A program made the translations under genes and the position numbers. The notes beneath the pieces are model-generated. The model searched no databases. It was not told the DNA's origin and saw only the letters and a program-made list of their open reading frames with translations. Below are positions 43,079-52,536 of a stretch of DNA of 57,795 bases, piece by piece (position 1 is the stretch's first letter; every line of letters starts with the position of its first letter). The DNA is from Synechococcales cyanobacterium CRU_2_2 (GTDB lineage: Bacteria; Cyanobacteriota; Cyanobacteriia; PCC-9006; JAAUQQ01), in NCBI GenBank assembly GCA_012034805.1, contig JAAUOP010000011.1, positions 1 to 57,795 of the forward strand. Reading direction: 5' to 3'.

Positions 43079-45141
43079 ATGGCTTCCAGCAAAGACGTCA
43101 GGTCTCCGATTGAGACAGTCATTGTCCGTAACATCAATCCCTTCGATCCCAGCACCTTCAAACCAGGTAACTTTTGGCAGGAGGACTATCAGACAGCCGT
43201 CGAAGTTTCCTCTATTCATCAAGATGTATTAGAGCGAATAGAAGCGTTGGTGCAGCAGATCGGGCGCGATCGCATCACTCGCACGGTTCTGCTTCAAGGG
43301 GCTAGTGGCTCTGGAAAAAGCCACCTCCTCAGCCGAATGAAGCAGCGGCTGAACACCCAAGCGTTCTTTGCATACATTGGTCCTTGGCCTGACAATAACT
43401 ATATTTGGCGACACACACTGCGCCAAACTGTTGATAGCTTAGTAGAGATCCCCGCGAACGAAACCGAATCTCAACTACTACTGTGGCTCAATCGTCTACT
43501 CACACAACAAAAGCAAAAAAAGTCTAATTGGCTCTCCAGCGATCGCAGGAACTTTGTCAGTACGATGAAGACTGCCTATCCGAGTGGACTTTATAACAGC
43601 ACAGATTTTTTGGCGTTCTCTATGCCCTTACCCAGCCAGAACTGCGGGGGACGGCCTGTGACTGGTTGAGGGGTGATGATCTTAGTGAAGACGAATTAAA
43701 GGAGTTGAACATTAGGCGCTCAGTCGAATCTGAGGATGCTGCTCAAAAAATTCTAAGTAACTTTGGCCGTATTGCCAAAGACACCCAGCCTATCGTGCTG
43801 TGCTTTGACAATCTTGATGCTATTCCCAAACGGAATGATAAGTCTGACTTACAACCACTGATGAATGTTAATACGACTATTCATAACGAAAGGCTGAAGA
43901 ATTTTCTGGTTTTAATCAGCGTGATTAGCGATACTTGGAGATCTGCCAAGAAAAATATTCAGCCAGCAGATCTAGCTGGCATTGGCGAGCAGATTGATCT
44001 CAAACCTATTTCTTTAGACCAAGCAGAAGCAATTTGGGCTTCGCGGCTGCATCCGCTGCATCAGCTAGCTAAACCAAAGCCAGAGAGCGCGATCGCTCCT
44101 CTCACTCGTGACTGGCTCGAAGCTCAATTTCCTGGTGGCAAAACTCTACCACGCACGACCCTAATGCTAGGGAAAGAGCTGCTCGAATATTTCAAAAAGT
44201 ATCACGTGCTCCTCAAACTCCCTGAAAATGCTTCAGGCACACAGCCGCCGAACGGAGCAGGAGCCAGTGACGAAGCTCAATTCAAGCTGATTTGGGATAA
44301 AGAATTTGAGAAAACGAAGCAGCGAGTCACTCGGTTACGACAGTTTTCATCACCAGAGTTAATCCAGCGATTGCGAGAATCACTAGAGGCGCTTGATGTA
44401 AAGCAGGTGAAAACATCATTTTTGAGTCGTTCTACTTATGCAGCTAATTCCCTTAGCTTTCATAACGCAGAAAATATTGGTGCAGAAAATATTGGTGTTG
44501 TCTGGACTGAAGAAAGTAACATGAGCACTTTCTATCATGTAATGAACGCCTGCAGAAATGTAATCAAGCAGCAGCTTTGTACAGAGCTTTTTCTCATTCG
44601 AGCTGAGAACGTCGGTAAACCCAAAAGTAGGGGAAATCAGATTTATCAGCAGCTATTTATTCAAGATACACATATCAAACCAAATCTAGATTCAATCTAT
44701 TTTTTAGAGACATATCACAGCCTCGTTAATTCAGCTTGTTCTCGTGAACTGGTTGTAGGTCAACGTGCCGTCAGTTTGAAGGAGTTGCAGGCGATTGTTC
44801 GAGAAACACGAGTTTTAAAAGACTGCCCTGTTCTACAAGAACTTCTTGGCGATAGGAGAACAGATGGAGAAAATTCAAAAAAAGGGAAGGGAAGCAAATT
44901 GTCGAAATCACGGTCAGATCAGACACTCGATAAGATTTTAAATCATATTGTCAATATTATCGAAACTCAGAACATTTTGGGTCGATTGGTTTTGTTTCAG
45001 AACGTAAAAGAGAAATTCAACCAAATCTCCGAAGATGATTTTGATCAAATTCTCACGCAAGCTTGCAAAACGGGAAAGATACAGGTTGTGAATCCTGATG
45101 CCAAACTAGAAGAACAACTCATCTGCCTTGTCCCTTCATGA
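43079..45141 (+). CDS. Large AAA-type/P-loop ATPase, interrupted by a frameshift at a T6 run
   Basis: Two frames join into one protein of about 687 residues. The first (ATG 43079) contains PFDPSTFKPGNFWQEDYQ and Walker A GASGSGKS (74-81), and derails after TDF at 43606-43611 (T6). T7 would give FFGVLYALTQPELRGTACDWLRG, running straight into the second frame, which has ESEDAAQKIL, Walker B PIVLCFDNLDAI, a sensor-like LVLISVISDTW, and a long C-terminal region ending in a winged-helix-like block (ILGRLVLFQNVKEKFNQISEDDFDQIL). The pattern recalls ORC/Cdc6-like or STAND-like loaders. Base composition looks AT-richer than its neighbours. The stop overlaps the next start (ATGA). The break may be error, slippage or decay. 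Confidence 0.75.
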
Positions 45142-47201
45142 CTTCCTCCCTCAGCGTCACCAAAATCCGCGTCGCCTTCGAGTGCCCCCGACTCTTCTAC
45201 CTCGGAGAGCAATTTGGTAGTCCCACAATGTTTCAACCCAAGGACACAGTCACAGGCATTGGCCAAGCCTTCCACAAGCTCTGTGAAACATCCGTCGAGC
45301 TAATCCTCAAAAATGCTGAGTTTCAGGCACTATTCAAACCCCAAAACCTTGAAGCTCAGACCACCGCCCAAGAGCTTGAGAGACTACTGTATAGACATGC
45401 CTTTTACCCACAGCTTCTACAAGTTGTGCAGTCAGATCCCAAGAAAGTTGCGGCCTATCAAAAACTTTGGCAAGGGCTCACCGGACTGATTCAACATTGG
45501 GGCAAACTCCTCGCCAGCAACCGCCAGTTTTGCAACACCACCAACGTCGCCTCCCGCACCTTCCTCGCCAAAGAACTCAAACTCTCCCATACCTTCACCC
45601 TGCCTAACGGCACACAACAGCTCGTCCAAGGGCGCTTTGATAGCCTAATTTACGACTTCTCCCAACAACGCCTCTGCGTCGCCGACTACAAAACCTACCA
45701 AACCCAAGACGCCTCCGCCACCCTCGCCCAAGTTGCCCTATATGGCTACATGCTGCGGCAAAAAGTCGGCGTCCCGATCGACTCCGCTGTTTACAGCGTG
45801 CTGCCCGACTGGAAAGAACAAAGTTTCCAATGGGATCAACTAGAATCCACCGTTCATCAGCTCATCCCCCAACGGCTCCAGCAAATGCAAACCTGGCTGC
45901 AATGGCAACCCGGCCAGCCCAACCCCGTCCCGCCTACCGCCCAACCCTCCCTCTGCGGCATCTGTCCCAAACGCAGTAAATGCCGAGAAATGTTCGGAGC
46001 CACCGCCGCCGACCTCGCCCCAGACCCAATTCCCCAACCCAATCCCCCAGTAATCCCAACCCAACCCAATCCCAAAACCGTAGGGACGAACAGCCGTTCG
46101 TCCAACCCCAGCCCATCGCCCAACCCCGTTTCACCCCACCCCAATCCCAGCATCACCGATGAAACTGCAACCCAACTGATCCAAGTGCTGAGCGCCTTCA
46201 ACATCGGCGTAGACTACGCGGGCTCAGCCATCGGCCCCGCCTTCATCCGCGTCAAACTTAAACCCCACCTCGGCGTCAGAGTTGCCTCCGTCCTGAAATT
46301 TGCCGACGATCTACGGGTCCAAATGGGACTACATAATGCTCCCATGATTGCCCCTCAAGCCGGTTATCTTAGCGTAGACTTGCCCCGACCCGATCGCCAA
46401 ACCGCCCATTTTCAAGACTACATTCAGCGCCAAAACACCCCGCCCACCGAGCCGGTTAAGATTGCGATCGGTGTTAACCTGGATGGTCATCTTATTGAAG
46501 CCGACCTATCCGATCCCAACACCTGCCACTTTTTAGTCGGAGGCACAACTGGCAGTGGTAAAAGCGAATTTTTGCGATCGCTCCTCCTCAGCTTGCTGGT
46601 TCGCCACAGCCCAGACCAGCTCAAAATTGTGCTCGTTGACCCAAAACGCGTTACCTACCCAGAATTCGAAACGATTCCCTGGCTCTATCGCCCCGTAGTC
46701 AAAGACACTGAAGATGCCATTGACCTGATGGAAGGGCTTGTGGCAGAAATGGAACAGCGCTACCAAAAATTCGAACGCAGTCAATGCCCGGATATTGCTG
46801 CCTATAACCGCAAGTTTAATCAGACCGCCCAGGTCTTGCCACGTATTGTTTGTATCTTCGATGAATATGCGGACTTCATGGCTGAAAAGACAAGCAAAAC
46901 GGCGATCGAACAAAGCGTCAAACGCCTCGGTGCCATGGCGCGGGCTGCGGGCATTCACCTCATCATTGCCACTCAGCGTCCAGAAGCCAGTATCGTCACG
47001 CCCTTAATCCGTTCCAATTTACCAGGGCGGGTGGCGCTGCGCACGGCCAGCGAAGGCGACTCCAGTATCATTTTGGGTGCGAAAGAAGGCGCGGCAGCTC
47101 AGCTGTTGGGCAAGGGAGATTTGCTCTACCAACAGTCCGGTCAACAGGTGCGGTTGCAGAGTCTATTTGCTTGTTCTGTAGCAGAAATACTTTGGGTTTA
47201 A
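45138..47201 (+). CDS. Cas4/RecB-like Fe-S nuclease fused to an FtsK-type DNA translocase
   Basis: 687 residues, starting inside the ATPase stop (ATGA). The nuclease half: Cys16 in FECPRLF, His46, Asp168 in GRFDSL, Asp183-x-Lys185 in ADYKTY, QVALY (198-202), then Cys273, Cys276 and Cys282 in CGICPKRSKC. That is a complete PD-(D/E)XK set with the four-Cys Fe-S clamp of Cas4/AddB. A Pro/Asn-rich linker (290-340) carries a palindromic repeat. The FtsK half has the alpha domain (about 342-425), Walker A GGTTGSGKS (468-476), Walker B VCIFDEYAD (571-579) and ATQRPEASIVTPLIRSNLP (611-629). There are no membrane segments and no gamma domain, so it is not the division FtsK. Predicted role: a motor that pumps DNA and cuts or resects it. 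Confidence 0.9.
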   Translation: MTSSLSVTKIRVAFECPRLFYLGEQFGSPTMFQPKDTVTGIGQAFHKLCETSVELILKNAEFQALFKPQNLEAQTTAQELERLLYRHAFYPQLLQVVQSDPKKVAAYQKLWQGLTGLIQHWGKLLASNRQFCNTTNVASRTFLAKELKLSHTFTLPNGTQQLVQGRFDSLIYDFSQQRLCVADYKTYQTQDASATLAQVALYGYMLRQKVGVPIDSAVYSVLPDWKEQSFQWDQLESTVHQLIPQRLQQMQTWLQWQPGQPNPVPPTAQPSLCGICPKRSKCREMFGATAADLAPDPIPQPNPPVIPTQPNPKTVGTNSRSSNPSPSPNPVSPHPNPSITDETATQLIQVLSAFNIGVDYAGSAIGPAFIRVKLKPHLGVRVASVLKFADDLRVQMGLHNAPMIAPQAGYLSVDLPRPDRQTAHFQDYIQRQNTPPTEPVKIAIGVNLDGHLIEADLSDPNTCHFLVGGTTGSGKSEFLRSLLLSLLVRHSPDQLKIVLVDPKRVTYPEFETIPWLYRPVVKDTEDAIDLMEGLVAEMEQRYQKFERSQCPDIAAYNRKFNQTAQVLPRIVCIFDEYADFMAEKTSKTAIEQSVKRLGAMARAAGIHLIIATQRPEASIVTPLIRSNLPGRVALRTASEGDSSIILGAKEGAAAQLLGKGDLLYQQSGQQVRLQSLFACSVAEILWV
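46084..46103. repeat. Palindromic repeat inside the nuclease-FtsK linker
   Basis: GGACGAAC and GTTCGTCC form a perfect 8-bp stem with loop AGCC. This resembles the dispersed GTAGGGACGAAC-type palindromes of cyanobacterial genomes. It lies in frame in the disordered linker (coding GTNSRSSN), consistent with insertion where it does no structural harm. Confidence 0.75.
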
Positions 47202-47620
47202 GCTGTAAAAATTACCAGAATCCAAGTACGATCGCGAGGGGTAAGCGCTTTTCTGAAGCGACAACAGCGTGGCCAAGCGGAATAATACGATTGCTGATAC
47301 ATTCCCACTGCTGCTGATACATTCCCACTGCGATCGCGTCAGAATCAACGCTACGGTGTCTTGCGAGTTTTGAAACAGATTGGCGATCGCACCACCCAGG
47401 CCACTCTCCCGGTGGCATCACCTTCGGCTCTATTTGGAGAACACGGCATCTTCGAAGGCTTTGTGTGGCTGTACTAACTTAGTTTACGTTTTTAGGAATT
47501 TTGCGCGAAAAGTTCGGCCTAGGGCTTGTCTTTTGGGTCAACAGCGTGCACGGTGGAGAGTAAATCTGTGTGCTCCGCTGCGCTAAAAACAACTCCTCAC
47601 CTGAAAAGTCTACGGGACTT
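47202..47620. other. Intergenic stretch with a 20-bp duplication and a possible coding remnant
   Basis: GCTGATACATTCCCACTGCT is repeated at 47292-47332. From about 47320 to 47479 one plus frame reads RYGVLRVLKQIGDR, then FGEHGIFEGFVWLY and a stop. This looks protein-like but has no start and no family I know. It may be the 3' remnant of a lost gene. Confidence 0.4.
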
Positions 47621-47896
47621 ATGGAACCAGAAACTGCTACTCGCGATTCGGCTCCGGTCGGGCCCAGTTCTGGCCCAGCCAGTGCCGTACAATCCAGCCT
47701 AGATGGCTTCATCCGCGAGAACACGGGGAAACTGTCCTCCTCACGTCTTTTAATTCTGCTTTGGGGCGGCGGCGTCTTCCTGATTTGGGCCGTTTCCAGC
47801 CTAAGAGCAGAAATGCTGCAACCCATCCCTGAATCGGTGATTACCGTGGTGGGTGTGTTAATTGGTGCGAAGACCGTCCAGCGGTTTGGAGAGTGA
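47621..47896 (+). CDS. Small membrane protein, holin-like layout
   Basis: 91 residues from the ATG at 47621. A disordered Ser/Pro/Ala N terminus (MEPETATRDSAPVGPSSG) and an amphipathic stretch are followed by two hydrophobic segments, LLILLWGGGVFLIWAVSSL and VITVVGVLIGAKTV, and a short tail. The size and two-helix layout resemble small holin-like or phage-tail-associated membrane proteins, but there is no definite family match. The next gene, a peptidoglycan-binding protein, begins 54 bp downstream on the same strand, so a joint role at the cell wall is plausible. Confidence 0.6.
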   Translation: MEPETATRDSAPVGPSSGPASAVQSSLDGFIRENTGKLSSSRLLILLWGGGVFLIWAVSSLRAEMLQPIPESVITVVGVLIGAKTVQRFGE

Positions 47897-47950
47897 CGGT
47901 TGTTTGTCTACGGTCGTTTGTCTTTGGAAACCCCTTGTTTTGAGGCCGCC

Positions 47951-49198
47951 ATGTTTCCCTATCAAGATCCCGCTGGCAGCGATCTGCTCCAACGTCTGGG
48001 TGCTCTAGATGCCTATCGCAGTAAAATTCAAACTCGCTACGATGCCGCTGGACGCGAGCCGAATACTCGCTTTGTCCCGATCGAGCATCTCAGTGGTTCA
48101 TCAAGTCGTTTGCGCGCTGGCATTACGCCAACCGTGGCGACGATTCCCTGGAACGCCTTTCCGCGATCGCGCACCAGCACCCGCGACGATCGCCTCGACG
48201 GTCGAGCTGAGGCGAATTTGCAAGAAGAATATGTCGAGTGGGATTTGCAGTTTCGTGTTGGCGGAGGGGGTAATCAAAGCGGCATTGAGAACATTGTGTT
48301 TACCACGGAATTTCCGGAGTATTTTGAGGCGCTAGCCGATGTGAGCTTTGAGGCCTTAGTCACGGCGGTCAAAAGCGTGATTCCCGGTGCGAATCCGACG
48401 GTGTCGGAGCTGTTGGGGATCGAGCGCCCCCTCGCGCCTCTGCTCGCCGATGGCGTCGTCGGCCCGGCCACTTGGGCGATGCTCAACCAGGTCACGGGCC
48501 TTGCCGGTCGCTCCGCTGAACAGCCTGTATTGCGCCGAGGTGCCCAGGGAGAAGCTGCTGCACAGTTACAGGTGCGGTTAAAGCGATTAAATTTGATCGG
48601 TACTGTTGACGGTGACTTTGGCCCTGCTACCGAAGCAGCCGTCAAAAAGGCCCAGGCACGCTACACCGGTGGCGGTCGTGTCTTCCGCCAAAATCTCAAC
48701 AAAAATCCCTGGAACAACGGCAAAAAAGGGATTCTCTGCCTAGCCCAGCAGTTCAACACCCTACCGTTTTTGTTCGAGTTGGTGTCCCAGTGCAGCGTGC
48801 CTCGTCCCCAAATTCGCCCTCAGCAAGTCTGCGCAACCCAGGGCGTCAACTGTGTGCCCAGTCGAAGCTCTGACCCGAATGTTTGTGTAGCGGCCCAGAA
48901 TCAGGCCTTGCTGGGTCGAGCCCTCAGTCTGCGGGATCCGGCTAGGATCCGGATTTTGGAACTCCAGGGCATCTGGCGGCTGAATGGGGAGCGGGTTGAT
49001 GTGAATGTCGCCCCCACGGGTGGCCGTCAGACCCCAGCCATCTGGAGCCTCAGCCGAGGCGAACAGCGGGCCGTGTTGCGCAATTTGCCCGGCCTCACCC
49101 TGGACGGAGCACCGATTACCTCCGGGGCTCAGGTGGCGCGGAAGGTACAAGTGGGCGCTGATATTTTAGTTGTTCCAACATCTGGATTGAAAGTCTAA
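47951..49198 (+). CDS. Peptidoglycan-binding-domain protein
   Basis: 415 residues from the ATG at 47951 (MFPYQDPAGSDLLQRLGALDAYR start). There is no signal peptide. The middle has a partial PG-binding unit (LADGVVGPATWAML near 175) and a full PG_binding_1 domain (VLRRGAQGEAAAQLQVRLKRL, DGDFGPATEAAVKKAQ near 205-255). A Cys-containing region follows (SQCSVPRP, QVCATQGVNCVPS), then a C-terminal beta-type region (RILELQGIWRLNGERVDVN). The family outside the PG-binding module is unknown. The GDFGPAT turn is repeated in the neighbouring protein at 49242-51424, so the two genes probably share a cell-wall function. Confidence 0.75.
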   Translation: MFPYQDPAGSDLLQRLGALDAYRSKIQTRYDAAGREPNTRFVPIEHLSGSSSRLRAGITPTVATIPWNAFPRSRTSTRDDRLDGRAEANLQEEYVEWDLQFRVGGGGNQSGIENIVFTTEFPEYFEALADVSFEALVTAVKSVIPGANPTVSELLGIERPLAPLLADGVVGPATWAMLNQVTGLAGRSAEQPVLRRGAQGEAAAQLQVRLKRLNLIGTVDGDFGPATEAAVKKAQARYTGGGRVFRQNLNKNPWNNGKKGILCLAQQFNTLPFLFELVSQCSVPRPQIRPQQVCATQGVNCVPSRSSDPNVCVAAQNQALLGRALSLRDPARIRILELQGIWRLNGERVDVNVAPTGGRQTPAIWSLSRGEQRAVLRNLPGLTLDGAPITSGAQVARKVQVGADILVVPTSGLKV

Positions 49199-49241
49199 GG
49201 TCTCGATCGCATTTCGGTTCAGCTCAAGTCATGGGGAAATT

Positions 49242-51424
49242 ATGGGAATGAAGTTACCGTTCAAGTTGCTGTTCAAGTTACCGTTCAAGAGAATAGGTTT
49301 TAATCGGGGGGCGATCGCCCGCAGCCTCATCGCTCTCCTCCTCCTCTGCTGTGTCAGCTTGATTCAGACGCCCAGGGCTCTGGCTCAAACCACACCACTG
49401 GTACTCTTCAAGCAAGCACTCGAAGGTGGCCCCGTAGATCCCCTAAATCCTGGAGATTTGAGCCAACTCAAGGATCCACTGTTCAATCTGGTGCTCAAGG
49501 ATAATCCAGCAACCAGCTATGACGCTGTCATTGGACGACTGAAGCCCAAGGAGCAAGAGGTGTTTGTGGTTGACGAACATATTGTCGATCGCGCACCCAA
49601 GGTTAACGGTTTCCCTGCCGAACGTCGTGCCGTGGTGACCTTTAAGGGTGAGACCGCAGGCAATACCCTTGACCAAAATGTGTTTCTCTCCGTCAACTTT
49701 AACTCCGCAAAGTTCCCCAGCTCCAGTTCCATTGAAGCCATGGCATGGGATGAAACCGCCGGGGTATTTAACTATTATAAATTCAATCGATCGGGTACAG
49801 AAGCCACGCCCAGCTGGAAGTTTCGCGGTAGCTCCAAGGATGCAGATGTGCTCTCCACTGCAGCGCGCCGTAGCACCTGCATGGAATGCCACATCAACGG
49901 TGGCCCGGTGATGAAAGAGTTGATTTTGCCTTGGAATAATTGGCATTCCTTCAGCGATTTTGTCAGGTATTTACAGCCACCGGTTGCCGGTGAAGCCGTG
50001 CCGTCGGGCACTTGGCCGGTGCGATCGCCCCCAATAGTCCCCTCAAAAACCTAGCCGGAGCCGAAACCCTAGAAACTGCGATCATGTTTCCTGCGATCGA
50101 GCGCTTCAACGATCGCCGCCTCAAGACCCTACTCAGCAGCAGTACGATCAGCAATACCACGATTACCAACGTCAAGCGACTGCTCAAACCGCTGTTTGTC
50201 ACAACAGAATTTAATCTCATCAGCAGTGGCAGCCTCTCCAGCAGCCACCCCTTTGCCCAAACTTCGACCTCGACACCCCAGAATGTTGATATTCCAACGA
50301 GCTTTTTTGTCAATTCGAGTCTTTTGGGGCAGAGCCTAGGGCTATTCGAAAACTTGGACTTCAGTTTTGCCAATCTAGACGGCAGTGCCTACCAGGAACT
50401 GGTGCGCCACAGCGAGACCAAACTGAATGACAAGGTACCTGGGGATGCAAACTTTGCTTGGTTCACACCCGAAGCTAGCTTTATCGACAACAACTGGGTT
50501 CAAAAGTTGATCGAGCGTCAAATTTTGCCCGTGCGGTTTGTGGCAGCAGCGCTGTCGGTGGATCTGGAAAATCCAGTGTTCTCCAAAGATCGAGCCCGAC
50601 TCTGGGAAGCCAGCAATATCCTGCCCAGTCAGTTTAAAATCGGTGCGAGCCATGACCTGATCGCCCAAACGATTCGTAATTTGGAAGCGCTCAAACCCAG
50701 CAGCAGCTCTCCCGAGGGCCAGTTCTTGGCGGCGCTGCGCAGTCCTGACCCAGTGGCCTTTTTGCGCACCAAGCTCAACGCCTACAATCAGCGAGAAAGG
50801 AACCGCTTTGCCAGTGCCCAAACCCGTCCGCTGGAGACGGCTCGGCTCTATCGAAAATTGCTGGAGCGGCGGCAGGCGGTGTTGGCAAGTGCGGATCTGG
50901 CCCGGTTGGATGAAACCGGCGGTCGGTTGCTACTGCCCCTTGGCAACATCACCAAGCTGCCGAACCAGGTCAACGACATCCTGACCCGTCCAACGCTGGC
51001 TCGAGGTGACAAAGGCGAGTCTGTGAAGCAATTGCAGCAACTTCTGCAAAAGCTGGGTTTGCTCAGCGGCACTGCCGATGGCGACTTCGGCGGCGGCACC
51101 CAACAGGCCGTGATTGCAGCCCAGCGACAGTTGGGCCTGACGGCGGATGGCGTGGTCGGGCCTGCGACTTGGGTGGCGCTGGAAAAGGCAGCGGCCAAGC
51201 CACCTGCTAAGCCTCCCGCGCAACCGCTGACCAATCAGCCCACCCTGCGCCAGGGCGATCGAGGTGAGGCCGTTGTTCGCCTCCAAAAGCTGCTGGGAGT
51301 CACCCCAGCCGATGGCGACTTCGGCCCAGCCACCCACACAGCCGTAATTCGGGCTCAGCGGCAGGCGGGCCTGAGCCCAGATGGTGTAGTTGGCCCCGCA
51401 ACCTGGGCTGCGTTGAAAGCCTAG
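49242..51424 (+). CDS. Secreted protein with a c-type heme motif and two peptidoglycan-binding domains, frameshifted
   Basis: One gene in two frames, about 727 residues when joined. From the ATG at 49242 (GGGGA seven bases upstream) there is a signal peptide: a basic start, then SLIALLLLCCVSLIQTPRALAQT. The first frame contains RRSTCMECHINGGPVMKELILPWNNWHSF, with one CxxCH heme-attachment site near 210, and ends at 50054. The next frame carries on (LAGAIAPNSPLKNLAGAE) from about 50008; one extra base near 49998-50010, for example GGG to GGGG, restores the reading. The C terminus has two PG_binding_1 units (ARGDKGESVKQLQQLLQKL, GDFGGGTQQAV; RQGDRGEAVVRLQKLL, GDFGPATHTAV). Predicted: a periplasmic, wall-bound cytochrome-like protein. 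Confidence 0.75.
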
Positions 51425-51479
51425 GTGATCCCTTTGGCATGGGGCATTTGAGCGGGGAATTGGCGTAGGGAATTGGCGT

Positions 51480-51553
51480 GGGAAATTGGAGTGGGAATTG
51501 GAGTGGGAATTGGAGTGGGAATTGGCGTGGGAATGGCGTGGGAATTGGCGTGG
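51480..51553. repeat. 12-bp tandem array, about six units
   Basis: GAATTGGAGTGG units drifting to GAATTGGCGTGG, in the gap before the secreted protein gene at 51664. There are no spacers, so it is not a CRISPR. Confidence 0.9.
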
Positions 51554-51663
51554 GAAATTCCCATGGGGGTCGATCGCCCAATCGGTTAAGGCTTTCCCCC
51601 CCGTCGCCGCCTTGGCCTTTGTAAGGAGAATAGGGCCAAACCTGCTCAATGCGGAGGCTCCCC

Positions 51664-52476
51664 GTGCATCTCTCGACTCAACTCAAGGTATTGTCACCCG
51701 TTCGTGCTTTCTCGAGTGCTTTTTCAAGTGCTTTTTCAAGTGCTTTTTCAAGTGCTTTCTCGATCGCGATCGCCAGCGCCTTCTCTGCCAGTACCTTCTC
51801 CCTGGCCCTCCTCCCCGCAACGACGGCATCCGCCCAAACCGTTCCGCTCAAGGTTGAACCCTATCGCGCCAAAGACAGTTCCCCTCGTCGGGTCGTTGCT
51901 AATACAGCTCCTCAGACCCGATCGGTTTGGAATGCCGTGGACGTCGCGGATGGCGGCTTTCAGATTTTGTTGCCCGGTGAGATCGATCGCAAGGTCAATT
52001 TGCTACAAGTGGACGGCAAGCCCATCGAGCAAACCCTTTTGCTTGCCACCCAAACGCAACATGACGCCTTTTACATGGTGGCTTGGTCAGATCTTTCCGT
52101 GCAAGACCCGCTCAGCGAAGCCGAGCGGGCCAAAATCCTAGACAGTACCAAAGCGAGCTTTCTGCGTAGTTTTCGAGGCAACCTGACCGAGCAAATTCGG
52201 CTGAAACTGGCTGGGAACAGCGGTATGCAGTACAGCATGACCAGTCGGGTGCGGGGCAATCCATTTACGATTACCAGCCGCAGCTACGTGGTCGGCACCC
52301 GACTGTACCAGGTGCTGGCGGCGATTCCCCAGCGGGTTGAGCCCTATTTGATCGGCAGCACCAACGGCTTTTTGCGATCGTTCCAACTGCGACCGATCGA
52401 GCCAGCCCAGGTATCGGCCCAGTTAAACCAGATCCCGACTCCGATGCCCGTTTCCTGGGATCGCAGGGGGTCATGA
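51664..52476 (+). CDS. Secreted hypothetical protein, paralog A
   Basis: 270 residues from a GTG at 51664, chosen because GGAGG sits six bases upstream and because its two paralogs also start with GTG. The signal peptide is unusual: FSSA is repeated four times by a 12-bp DNA repeat, then AIASAFSASTFSLALLPATTASAQT. The mature domain reads DGGFQILLPGEIDRK, TQHDAFYMVAWSDL, a helix LSEAERAKILDSTKASFLRSF, RLKLAGNSGMQYSM, and TSRSYVVGTRLYQVLAAIP ending GFLRSFQL. The same pattern appears at 52537-53130 and 56881-57525. The function is unknown; location periplasmic or outer surface. It lies immediately upstream of paralog B. Confidence 0.8.
   Translation: MHLSTQLKVLSPVRAFSSAFSSAFSSAFSSAFSIAIASAFSASTFSLALLPATTASAQTVPLKVEPYRAKDSSPRRVVANTAPQTRSVWNAVDVADGGFQILLPGEIDRKVNLLQVDGKPIEQTLLLATQTQHDAFYMVAWSDLSVQDPLSEAERAKILDSTKASFLRSFRGNLTEQIRLKLAGNSGMQYSMTSRVRGNPFTITSRSYVVGTRLYQVLAAIPQRVEPYLIGSTNGFLRSFQLRPIEPAQVSAQLNQIPTPMPVSWDRRGS
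51711..51763 (+). repeat. 12-bp in-frame repeat in the signal peptide
   Basis: Four units of AGTGCTTTTTCA encode FSSA repeats inside the signal peptide of paralog A. Length change by slippage would alter the hydrophobic core without breaking the frame. Confidence 0.92.
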
Positions 52477-52536
52477 GACGTTTTGGGGCTGCGCGGGAAC
52501 CTTAAATTTATCTCCAGAGAATTTAGAGGATTCGCT

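Noticed and set aside
45138..47201. Cell-division FtsK
   Set aside because: No N-terminal membrane helices and no gamma domain; an Fe-S nuclease replaces them.
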